This document shows positions 1-5,990 of a DNA stretch of 7,513 nucleotides, piece by piece. The notes under the pieces are model-generated. The model did not search any database, was not told the origin of the DNA, and was given only the letters and a program-made list of their open reading frames with translations. The position numbers and the translations under genes were made by a program. Origin of the DNA: DATDVD01 sp035290065 (GTDB lineage: Bacteria > Pseudomonadota > Gammaproteobacteria > Coxiellales > Coxiellaceae); contig DATDVD010000141.1 in assembly GCA_035290065.1 (NCBI GenBank), positions 1-7,513 of the forward strand, given 5' to 3'. Within the stretch, counting starts at the first letter, position 1, and every line of letters begins with the position of its first letter.

Positions 1-174
1 CCCGCCGCTGAGGCAGGCGCCTCTCCTCTGGCAGCCGGTGCTCCAGCCCCTACGGCAGAAGCAGGAGCGCAAGTCTCATCCCTCAATGCCTCCGCACCAG
101 CTCCACTCGGGATCCCCTCTCGGGCTACCAAACTCTGCAGAACACCCAATAATGTTAACATTTCAGTATCTTAA
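1..174 (+). CDS. Possible 3' end of an Ala/Pro-rich protein (partial; strand uncertain)
   Basis: A frame open from the window edge to TAA at 172-174 encodes 57 residues, rich in Ala, Pro, Ser and Gly over about the first 35 and ending in NNVNISVS. The stretch is clearly more GC-rich than the gap after it, and the composition change near 150-175 looks like a gene boundary. The opposite strand is also open: an ATG at 161-159 begins MLTLLGVLQSLVAREG and stays open to the window edge with a similar Ala/Gly/Pro-rich composition. That leftward alternative lacks a clear ribosome binding site and uses AGG, AGA and CGA codons. I slightly prefer the rightward reading as a low-complexity C-terminal tail, but the sequence does not decide it. 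No function can be assigned. Confidence 0.35.
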   Translation, partial: PAAEAGASPLAAGAPAPTAEAGAQVSSLNASAPAPLGIPSRATKLCRTPNNVNISVS

Positions 175-305
175 GTCTTTTACATTAAGAAAATATTAAA
201 TGTTTATGTATTTACTACATTTTCAAAGAAACAACCGAAAAGAACCCTATTATTTATAGGAAAAATTTAATACTTCCTTAATTCGCTAAAGCTATACTAA
301 AAATT
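175..305. promoter_or_regulatory. AT-rich intergenic region with a candidate -10 box
   Basis: This gap is strongly AT-rich and follows a GC-rich stretch. The best promoter-like hexamer for the downstream gene is TATACT at 293-298, seven bases before the ATG at 306. No convincing -35 lies about 17 bases upstream of it, and no Shine-Dalgarno sequence precedes the ATG. If this -10 is used, the transcript would start at or next to the start codon and be leaderless. An alternative hexamer, TATTAT at 248-253, would leave a leader of about 45 bases but also lacks a good -35. On the other strand, TTGAAA-like and TAAGAT-like boxes could serve a leftward gene at the window edge. None of these is firm. 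Confidence 0.3.
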
Positions 306-1388
306 ATGAAAAACCGCTATGAAATTAAGGTATCTGCCGGGCTCCCCCCGGTACACGCCCCTGCCGGCACGATGGCCACGAAGAAATTCTATCGCCTAAG
401 CCAACTAAACGGCCATTACTATTTATTAGCCGACAGCGATAAGGCTGACGATACCCACCTAATGACTATCGATCAGACCACTCTCGATTACTATGCTAAG
501 AAAAAACAACTCCAAGCGCCTCCTTACACAGGCTGGACATTTATGTTTATTGCCTTGGTAGATGCACTCTGGATGGCTGGTTCTTTAATTGGGTTTGATC
601 AAATGGGTTTGAATTTATTTTCATCCGCCGGTCTCATTCTAAATGCAGGCTTAACACTTTTTATCCCCTTAGCCATAACGTTGTTGCATTACGGGTTTCA
701 ATTACTAAAAACACAATACGATTACGGTTCTTTTCCTTCTAAAAATCAGCGCGAAGCCGCTTTCCAACAATCTCAATATTTATTTTTGAAATTATTTTTC
801 GGTATTATCGGATGGTCTGTCGCTTATTATGCCGTATTAGCTCCCTTACACTTTACCGGTAAATCCATTACCTTCGCGAGCTTATTCCAATGGGCAACTT
901 TTGGTTTAGCAGCGGCAGTGGGTTTATTAGAAGCCATTGCTGTAGCTGCCATTTTTTATGCGATGGAAATTCGCAAAGCTAAAACTCCGCAAGAGCGTGC
1001 AGAAGCTTTAGACAAAGCGTTAAAATTAGGCTTTTTACTGTTTATTTTGGGAGCTGCGTGGCAAATCATGAGCATGATTCCAACGGTCTTGAAGCACTCA
1101 CACGAATTAACAAACTTACACGTAACCATTACCCTTGCTGTAACCGGAATTTTTGCCGTGGTGTTTTTAGGGTTATATATTTACAACCGACTTGATCCAT
1201 CCCATAACGTCGGTCGTGGTATGACGATTTCTGGCGGAAAAAGATTCGATGATCACAGAGGAGAAGGGAAAGGGGTGAGCGGTGCAAACGCAGAACAATC
1301 ACGCCGCCCTATGCGACCGACTGGAAAACCCTCCTCCACGTCTCACAACCCTTCTTCCTCAATGAAACCCGGATCACACTCCTCCTAA
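306..1388 (+). CDS. Unrecognised multi-pass membrane protein with disordered basic tail (360 aa)
   Basis: I do not recognise this family. A soluble N-terminal segment (residues 1-75) precedes about six hydrophobic segments at roughly 77-97, 105-131, 158-178, 191-218, 240-261 and 273-293, which predicts an inner-membrane protein. A charged stretch near 221-240 (EIRKAKTPQERAEALDKALK) is probably a loop. Residues 297-360 form a hydrophilic tail rich in Ser, Pro, Gly, His and Arg with no hydrophobic core, likely disordered. The ATG at 306 has no Shine-Dalgarno sequence. An internal ATG at 372 (MATKKF) is possible but equally lacks one. The stop codon TAA is followed at once by a 17-bp tandem array, and the gene converges on dnaQ. 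Codon use resembles the neighbours. Coding is likely because of the long open frame with coherent membrane segments. A transporter or secretion-related role would be guesswork. Confidence 0.8.
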   Translation: MKNRYEIKVSAGLPPVHAPAGTMATKKFYRLSQLNGHYYLLADSDKADDTHLMTIDQTTLDYYAKKKQLQAPPYTGWTFMFIALVDALWMAGSLIGFDQMGLNLFSSAGLILNAGLTLFIPLAITLLHYGFQLLKTQYDYGSFPSKNQREAAFQQSQYLFLKLFFGIIGWSVAYYAVLAPLHFTGKSITFASLFQWATFGLAAAVGLLEAIAVAAIFYAMEIRKAKTPQERAEALDKALKLGFLLFILGAAWQIMSMIPTVLKHSHELTNLHVTITLAVTGIFAVVFLGLYIYNRLDPSHNVGRGMTISGGKRFDDHRGEGKGVSGANAEQSRRPMRPTGKPSSTSHNPSSSMKPGSHSS

Positions 1389-1495
1389 TACGTGTAGGAA
1401 CACCATATACGTGTGGGGGCACCGTTGATACGTGGGCACCGTTGATACATGAACACCGTTGATATGGGGGCACCATTGATATGTGGGCACCGTTG
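1388..1495. repeat. Degenerate 17-bp tandem repeat array (six units)
   Basis: Six head-to-tail units begin at 1388, 1407, 1428, 1445, 1462 and 1479. Four are exactly 17 bp, with consensus ATAYGTGGGCACCGTTG. The first two are 19 and 21 bp and carry extra G or TAG-type bases. The first unit uses the last A of the upstream stop codon. The next repeat period starts at 1496 as ATATGTGTAGGGGCAGACCG, which is the left arm of the adjoining hairpin element. The array therefore looks derived from, or templated on, that arm. Units are too short and have no spacers, so this is not CRISPR. Confidence 0.85.
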
Positions 1496-1500
1496 ATATG

Positions 1501-1581
1501 TGTAGGGGCAGACCGTGGTCTGCCCGAGCGAAATTTAAATCTTGCTAGGTATTTCCGGGCAGACCACGGTCTGCCCCTACA
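1501..1581. repeat. 81-bp hairpin element with perfect 26-bp inverted arms
   Basis: Positions 1501-1526 are the exact reverse complement of 1556-1581, around a 29-bp AT-rich middle. Each arm contains its own near-palindrome, GGGCAGACCGTGGTCTGCCC at 1506-1525 and its complement at 1557-1576, so a strand can fold as one long hairpin or as two short ones. The ends read TGTAGGGG and CCCCTACA. The right part overlaps the last 12 codons (stop included) of dnaQ. On the plus strand the right arm is followed by GG and seven Ts (1584-1590), so it could also end transcription of the rightward gene. It resembles a REP/BIME-like or MITE-like sequence. It has no coding capacity, and no target duplication is evident. 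Confidence 0.9.
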
Positions 1582-2270
1582 GGTTTTTTTAACTTCCGCA
1601 TAAATGCTTCATGTGTTTGCAGCTCTTCACTGGTCGCCCATACTACTGGCAAAGACTCACGATCAACAGGCAAGCGCCGAATATCGGCAGGCATTTGAAA
1701 AGAATGTTCCGTATGAGGAGTATCGTCTACCCCAAATAAATTCGTCTGCCCACCTGTCATTAATAAATAAACTTGTGCCAATAATTCCGCATCCAATAAC
1801 GCCCCGTGCCAATCGCGTTTCGAATTATCCACCGAATAACGCTGACACAACGCATCCAAACTATTTCGTTGGCCGGGATGTTTTTTTCGCGCCATCGGAA
1901 GTGTATCGATCACCCCACACAGCGTTTCTAAATCGAGGGCTTCTTTATTCCACAATTTTAATTCACCATTAATAAACCCCATATCAAAAGGCGCATTATG
2001 AATAATTAATTCCGCGTCTTTTACATACGCCAAAAAATCCTTCGCAATATCGGGGAAAACCGGTTTATCTTTTAAAAAATCATCCGTAATACCATGCACT
2101 TCCACGGCTTCTCGCTCAATTAAACGAGTGGGATTAATATAATGGTGGAACGTACTACCGGTAATTCGACGATTTATCAATTCCACACAACCAATTTCAA
2201 TCACGCGATGGCCCTGGGAAAATTCTAACCCTGTCGTTTCCGTATCCAACACAATTTGTCGTTCGCTCAT
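1545..2270 (-). CDS. dnaQ: DNA polymerase III epsilon subunit, 3'-5' proofreading exonuclease
   Basis: This is the proofreading subunit of the replicative polymerase, removing mispaired 3' nucleotides in complex with the alpha subunit. All DEDDh residues are present: D9 and E11 in LDTETTG (Exo I), D96 in HNAPFDMGF (Exo II), and H155 and D160 in HGALLDAE (Exo III). QTNLFG at 175-180 sits where E. coli epsilon carries its beta-clamp-binding motif (QTSMAF), and a variable linker and C-terminal tail follow. The length, 241 residues, matches the E. coli protein (243). The start is ATG at 2270 with GAGGAC just upstream, overlapping the rnhA stop by 4 bp (ATGA), so translation is probably coupled. 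The last 11 residues (VGADRGLPGNT) and the TAG stop are encoded by the hairpin element, so the native C-terminus has probably been replaced. Confidence 0.97.
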   Translation of the reverse strand: MSERQIVLDTETTGLEFSQGHRVIEIGCVELINRRITGSTFHHYINPTRLIEREAVEVHGITDDFLKDKPVFPDIAKDFLAYVKDAELIIHNAPFDMGFINGELKLWNKEALDLETLCGVIDTLPMARKKHPGQRNSLDALCQRYSVDNSKRDWHGALLDAELLAQVYLLMTGGQTNLFGVDDTPHTEHSFQMPADIRRLPVDRESLPVVWATSEELQTHEAFMRKLKKPVGADRGLPGNT

Positions 2271-2713
2271 GAATGTCCTCTTAACAATTCATCAATCGCT
2301 TTATTCGCTAATTGATCTGCCATTTCATTTTCTCTATGACCCGTGTGGCCGCGCACCCAATGCCATTCTACGCGATGTTTTATGACTTCCTCATCCAACT
2401 GCTCCCACAAATCCGCATTTTTTACCGGTTTTTTTTGACTGGTACGCCACCCATTTTTTTTCCATTTCGGCAACCATTCCGTAATACCTTTTTTCACATA
2501 TTCGGAATCAGTAGTAATCACTACCTGGCATTTTCGTTTTAATATTTTTAATCCTTCAATGGCCGCTTTTAATTCCATGCGATTATTGGTGGTACCGATT
2601 TCTGCGCCATACAATTCACGCACCACGGTGTTATAACGCATCACCACACCCCATCCGCCAGGCCCGGGATTGCCACGACATGCGCCATCGGTAAACATTT
2701 CAACGGGTTTCAA
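2267..2713 (-). CDS. rnhA: Ribonuclease HI, TTG start
   Basis: It cleaves the RNA strand of RNA-DNA hybrids (R-loops, primer remnants) using divalent metal. The 148-residue protein is close to E. coli RNase HI (155). The catalytic set is complete: D9 in FTDGACRGNPGPGG, E47 in NNRMELKA, D69 in TTDSEYV and D133 in ENEMADQLA, with the active-site His at H123 in VRGHTGHREN. The basic, Trp-rich substrate-handle region is present (WLPKWKKNGWRTSQKK, about 80-95). The start is TTG at 2713-2711: AGGAG at 2724-2720 lies 6 bases upstream, the TTG overlaps the preceding TGA stop as TTGA, and beginning at the next in-frame ATG (2698) would remove the first beta-strand. The gene lies between yafS and dnaQ and is coupled to both by 4-bp overlaps. 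Confidence 0.96.
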   Translation of the reverse strand: MKPVEMFTDGACRGNPGPGGWGVVMRYNTVVRELYGAEIGTTNNRMELKAAIEGLKILKRKCQVVITTDSEYVKKGITEWLPKWKKNGWRTSQKKPVKNADLWEQLDEEVIKHRVEWHWVRGHTGHRENEMADQLANKAIDELLRGHS

Positions 2714-3444
2714 CCATCTCTCCTACTGTGTGTTTCGGGATACGGCCGAGCCACGGGTTTTCTCAGAGGCTTCCACGAGACGATCCGCAAGGTGGGCGAT
2801 ACTAATTGTTTTTGAGCCACAATAAAATAAATGCCACCCGCTTTTTGCAATCCCCATCGCTTTAAATACTCCATCCAACGCCATTGCTCAAATAACAGGG
2901 CATTATTAAAAGGAGGCCTTAAAGCGAACGTTTTCACACTGAGAATTGAAAAACCCGTTTCCACTAACCATCGTTTTACACACGACATACTATAAAAAGG
3001 TTTTTGCCATGCCTGCAAAGATTCACACCACCCCGCCAACAACCCCCATACACTCCAGGGATTAAATCCCATTATCATTAAATAACCGTAGGGCCGTGTA
3101 ATCAAATACCATTCACTTAACAACGCTTGCGGTGAATCACTAAAATCCAATACATGGGGCGCTACGACTACATCAAATAAATTGGGTTGAAAAGGCATTT
3201 CATGCGCTTCTGCTACAATGCATTGCTCCGGAGGATTTTTTTCTAATCCAGGCTTCACACAAATAGGATACCGAAATCGTTCGGAAAATGGCTTCGTTAA
3301 AGCGGTATTACCGCCTATTTGCACCAGATAATCTCCCCGCACCCGCGACATTGGTTCCACTAAAACTGCTTGTTCTAAGGTTAAAATACTGCGACCTAAT
3401 GGCGCAGAATACCACTGATCCGTCACGGCCAAAGGATTGCCCAT
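2710..3444 (-). CDS. yafS: YafS-like SAM-dependent methyltransferase-fold protein
   Basis: This resembles E. coli YafS, a class I methyltransferase-like protein of unknown substrate encoded between gloB and rnhA, as here. The family-typical central part is clear: HEMPFQPNLFDVVVAPHVLDFSDSPQALLSEW at about 83-114, then the strand YGYLMIMGFNPWSVWGL (121-137), numbered from the upstream TTG. The usual glycine-rich SAM loop is degenerate (YLVQIGGNTAL near 41-51), and from memory E. coli YafS is similarly poor there, so catalysis is unproven. A basic tail follows residue 215. Start choice is uncertain: ATG at 3444 has AGGAG (3459-3455) 10 bases upstream, while TTG at 3450 has it 4 bases upstream. 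I use the ATG. The TGA stop overlaps the rnhA start. The gene diverges from gloB with fewer than 40 bp between the two starts. Confidence 0.85.
   Translation of the reverse strand: MGNPLAVTDQWYSAPLGRSILTLEQAVLVEPMSRVRGDYLVQIGGNTALTKPFSERFRYPICVKPGLEKNPPEQCIVAEAHEMPFQPNLFDVVVAPHVLDFSDSPQALLSEWYLITRPYGYLMIMGFNPWSVWGLLAGWCESLQAWQKPFYSMSCVKRWLVETGFSILSVKTFALRPPFNNALLFEQWRWMEYLKRWGLQKAGGIYFIVAQKQLVSPTLRIVSWKPLRKPVARPYPETHSRRDG
2720..2724 (-). promoter_or_regulatory. Shine-Dalgarno AGGAG deciding the rnhA TTG start
   Basis: Read on the minus strand, AGGAG lies inside the end of yafS, 6 bases before the TTG codon at 2713-2711. It supports the TTG rather than the ATG five codons downstream. Confidence 0.8.
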
Positions 3445-3478
3445 ACCCAAATTACTCCTGATCCATTAGACTAAGGGC

Positions 3479-4246
3479 ATGATGTTATCCATTACCCCCA
3501 TCTCAGCCTTCCATGATAACTATATTTGGATGATTAATCACCCCGGTTCTCACTACGCCTGGGTCGTGGATCCCGGTGATCACCGCCCCGTATTAAAAAC
3601 CCTAGAAGCCAAAGGGTGGGAGCTAAAAGGCATTTTATTAACTCATCACCATACGGACCATTGTGGCGGTATCTTAGGCTTGTTAGAACACTTCCCCGTA
3701 CCCGTTTACGGCTCTTACCGAGATGAATCGGGGCTTGCTGATCGGTTATTTCAAGGCGGCAACACGGCCCACATCGGCCCCTTCCACTTTTTGGTCTTGG
3801 AAATTCCTGGCCATACGCTCGATCACATCGCCTTTTATGGGCACGGCGTTTTATTTTGCGGTGATACCTTGTTTTCCAGCGGCTGTGGACGGATTTTTGA
3901 GGGAACAGCCCCGCAAATGTTTAATTCGCTCAATCAATTAAGAAGCTTAGATGATAATACGCAAGTGTACTGCGGCCACGAATACACCGAACATAATTTA
4001 AAATTTGCGTTGGCACTGGAGCCGGAAAATGCGGACGCTAAACAGTATTTACGAAATGTACAACTTCTCCGAAGTCGCCACCACCCTTCCTTGCCCTCCA
4101 CCTTAGGCCTTGAAAAAAAAGTAAACCCTTTCTTTCGATGTGATCAACCTACCATTCGTGAATCTGCGGAAAGACATTATTCACAAAAATTACTGCAACC
4201 CATCGATGTGTTTGCTAAAGTACGCGACTGGAAAGACCATTTTTAA
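3479..4246 (+). CDS. gloB: Hydroxyacylglutathione hydrolase (glyoxalase II)
   Basis: It hydrolyses S-D-lactoylglutathione to D-lactate and glutathione, the second step of methylglyoxal detoxification in the cytoplasm. It is a metallo-beta-lactamase-fold enzyme with a complete dinuclear metal site: H56, H58, D60 and H61 in THHHTDHCGG, H112 in PGHTLDH, D129 in CGDTLF and H167 in CGHEYT. The C-terminal glyoxalase II region ends with the family element NPFFRCDQPTIRES near 216-229. The length, 255 residues, matches E. coli (251). Two ATGs occur in tandem. The second, at 3482, sits 5 bases after AAGG and gives the usual N-terminus (MLSITPISAFHDNYIW), so it is probably the true start. The gene diverges from yafS and is 17 bp from mltD, indicating a two-gene transcript. 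Confidence 0.97.
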   Translation: MMLSITPISAFHDNYIWMINHPGSHYAWVVDPGDHRPVLKTLEAKGWELKGILLTHHHTDHCGGILGLLEHFPVPVYGSYRDESGLADRLFQGGNTAHIGPFHFLVLEIPGHTLDHIAFYGHGVLFCGDTLFSSGCGRIFEGTAPQMFNSLNQLRSLDDNTQVYCGHEYTEHNLKFALALEPENADAKQYLRNVQLLRSRHHPSLPSTLGLEKKVNPFFRCDQPTIRESAERHYSQKLLQPIDVFAKVRDWKDHF

Positions 4247-4263
4247 ATAACTATAACTATATC

Positions 4264-5787
4264 ATGATGAGAAAATACTTTTTCCGGGGAATCCTCGGCA
4301 GCGTTCTGCTGTTCTTATTAACGGCCTGTGCCACGGAAGGCTCCCAAGTCCCCAATGCCAATAAAGGCGATTTAAATATTCTCCCGTTTGCCTCTCATTC
4401 CAATATATGGACGACGATGAGCCAACACTATGAGTTGGCCAACGATGCGGATTCCTCCGAAATTCAAAAGGGTGTCGATTGGTTTTTAACGCGTCCCAAA
4501 ACCACCCAATTATTACTCTCTAACGCAAGCCCCTATGTATATTACATTTATGAACAAACTCAAGCCCAAGGGTTACCTGCTGAATTAGCATTATTGCCCA
4601 TGATTGAAAGTGCTTATGATCCTTTCGTATTTTCTCGCACAGGCGCAACAGGTCTTTGGCAATTAATGCCGGGCACAGGATCCGGTTTTGGATTAACCAT
4701 TGACTGGTGGTATGACGGTCGACGCGATGTAGTGGAATCCACCCACGTCGCTTTGCGGTATTTAACGTATTTACACCGCTTATTTGGCGATTGGTTACTG
4801 GCCATTGCCGCTTACAATGCAGGAGAAGGCACCGTCACCGCAGCCATTGAACACAATAAACGATTGCACCAACCTACTGATTACTGGCATCTCGCCCTTC
4901 CCCCTGAAACTAAATTTTATGTGCCAAAATTGTTAGGGCTGGCCGAGGTGATTAAACACCATCGCGCCTTTGATGTTCCCCTTCCCAATACGCCCAATCG
5001 GCCGTATTTCGAGGCAGTTCCTATGAACACTCAAATTGATTTAAAACAAGTCAGTCAATTAGCCGGCGTTGAAATGGATACCGTTCGTACACTGAATCCA
5101 GGCTTTAGGCGATGGGCCACGCTTCCGAACACTTCTTATCATTTATTATTGCCTCTGAATACCGTGGAAAAATTTAAAAATGAGTTAGCGCTGTTGCCTA
5201 AAAGCCAACGCGTGACTATGCAACATCATCAAGTAAAATCCGGTGAAACGTTATTGGCCGTGGCTCGTCGTTACCACACAGACGTCAATACTTTAAAACA
5301 AGTGAATAACGTGAATACCAATATTATCCATGTGAACCAATCCTTGATGGTGCCTCAAGATTTTCATGGCGATTTAGCAGCCAGTATGGCGTTAACATCC
5401 AGCAAAATTGCCGCTGAAAAATTACCCGGCCCTCAACATTATTTACACGTCGTCAAAAAAAATGAATCCCTGCGTTCGATTGCACGACAATATGGCCTTA
5501 ATCCTCGACAAATTCAGTTTTGGAATGGGATGGGCAGAGGGGAAGAGGTAAAACCCACGGAGGAATTAGTGCTGTGGCTGCCTAGTCACGCACATCACCA
5601 TATCGCTAAACTTCATTATGCCGCGCAACATACCAGCGGCAGAATGCATATGCATTATGTGAATATGGGCGAAACACTAAGTCTTATTGCTAGGCAGTAT
5701 CACGTCAGTGTGTCAACGCTTGCGCAATGGAATCACCTGTCCACTCATGCACTCTTAAAACCCGGACAACGTTTAATTATCTATTAA
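4264..5787 (+). CDS. mltD: Membrane-bound lytic murein transglycosylase D, three LysM repeats
   Basis: It cleaves the MurNAc-GlcNAc bond of peptidoglycan, forming 1,6-anhydro ends, and acts at the outer membrane facing the periplasm. The N-terminus is a lipoprotein signal (MMRKYFFRGILGSVLLFLLT) with lipobox LTAC and lipidated C22. The SLT domain covers about 100-200, with the catalytic Glu at E115 in MIESAYDP, then GATGLWQLMPGT (127-138) and AYNAGEG (183-189). Three LysM peptidoglycan-binding repeats follow, at about 322-363, 394-440 and 464-506, the last ending at the C-terminus. E. coli MltD is 452 residues with two LysM repeats, so this 507-residue protein has one more. The start is a tandem ATG 17 bp after gloB, with no clear Shine-Dalgarno sequence, so translation may depend on coupling. 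Pairing with gloB is conserved in enterobacteria. Confidence 0.96.
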   Translation: MMRKYFFRGILGSVLLFLLTACATEGSQVPNANKGDLNILPFASHSNIWTTMSQHYELANDADSSEIQKGVDWFLTRPKTTQLLLSNASPYVYYIYEQTQAQGLPAELALLPMIESAYDPFVFSRTGATGLWQLMPGTGSGFGLTIDWWYDGRRDVVESTHVALRYLTYLHRLFGDWLLAIAAYNAGEGTVTAAIEHNKRLHQPTDYWHLALPPETKFYVPKLLGLAEVIKHHRAFDVPLPNTPNRPYFEAVPMNTQIDLKQVSQLAGVEMDTVRTLNPGFRRWATLPNTSYHLLLPLNTVEKFKNELALLPKSQRVTMQHHQVKSGETLLAVARRYHTDVNTLKQVNNVNTNIIHVNQSLMVPQDFHGDLAASMALTSSKIAAEKLPGPQHYLHVVKKNESLRSIARQYGLNPRQIQFWNGMGRGEEVKPTEELVLWLPSHAHHHIAKLHYAAQHTSGRMHMHYVNMGETLSLIARQYHVSVSTLAQWNHLSTHALLKPGQRLIIY

Positions 5788-5809
5788 ATTTTTAAAGAAA
5801 CGCGATCCT

Positions 5810-5935
5810 GTAGTCAGTCATGATCGACCCGGGAAATTGGTGCGAGATTTGGAATTTGTTTGGGCAGACTTTGGCTGCCCCTACGGGAGGGAGGGGATTC
5901 TTCATCTCCCCGTAGGGGTCGATCGTGATCGACCC
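5810..5935. repeat. Composite of three degenerate hairpin repeats
   Basis: Three blocks related to the element at 1501 occur here. Block A (5810-5830) begins GTAG and ends TGATCGACCC, and is degenerate. Block B (5862-5884) is reversed: GGGCAGACTTTGGCTGCCC, with one mismatch in its arms, then CTAC. Block C (5912-5935) starts GTAGG and contains the perfect-armed near-palindrome GGGTCGATCGTGATCGACCC at 5916-5935. A further weak inverted pair lies between B and C (CTACGGGAG at 5881-5889, CTCCCCGTAG at 5906-5915). The A-to-B distance, about 75 bp, is close to the full element length, so A and B may be the two ends of one decayed copy, with C a separate half. There is no coding capacity. The block sits between convergent mltD and the RRM gene. 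Confidence 0.75.
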
Positions 5936-5941
5936 AAAAAT

Positions 5942-5968
5942 AAAAAAGGGGCACGAAGCCCCTTTTTT
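5942..5968. terminator. Bidirectional rho-independent terminator
   Basis: Six As, a GGGGC/GCCCC stem (5948-5952 and 5958-5962) around the loop ACGAA, then six Ts. The A and T tracts make it work in both directions. It fits the convergent ends of mltD (rightward) and the RRM protein gene (leftward, whose stop is 23 bp beyond it). Confidence 0.92.
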
Positions 5969-5990
5969 AAAATGTCTTAGACATTATGGA

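Noticed and set aside
1388..1495. Tandem array considered as CRISPR
   Set aside because: Units of 17 bp abut directly without unique spacers, and no cas genes are nearby.
1501..1581. Element as a complete insertion sequence
   Set aside because: It is 81 bp with no open frame. At most it is a non-autonomous derivative or REP-like hairpin, and no flanking target duplication could be established.
1604..1972. Rightward open frame of 122 codons opposite dnaQ
   Set aside because: It lies entirely antisense to a dnaQ frame whose catalytic motifs are intact, has no ribosome binding site and shows no recognisable features.
3445..3481. Promoter in the short gap between divergent yafS and gloB
   Set aside because: Fewer than 40 bp separate the starts and no -35/-10 pair with acceptable spacing was found; the promoters probably lie inside the opposite coding regions.
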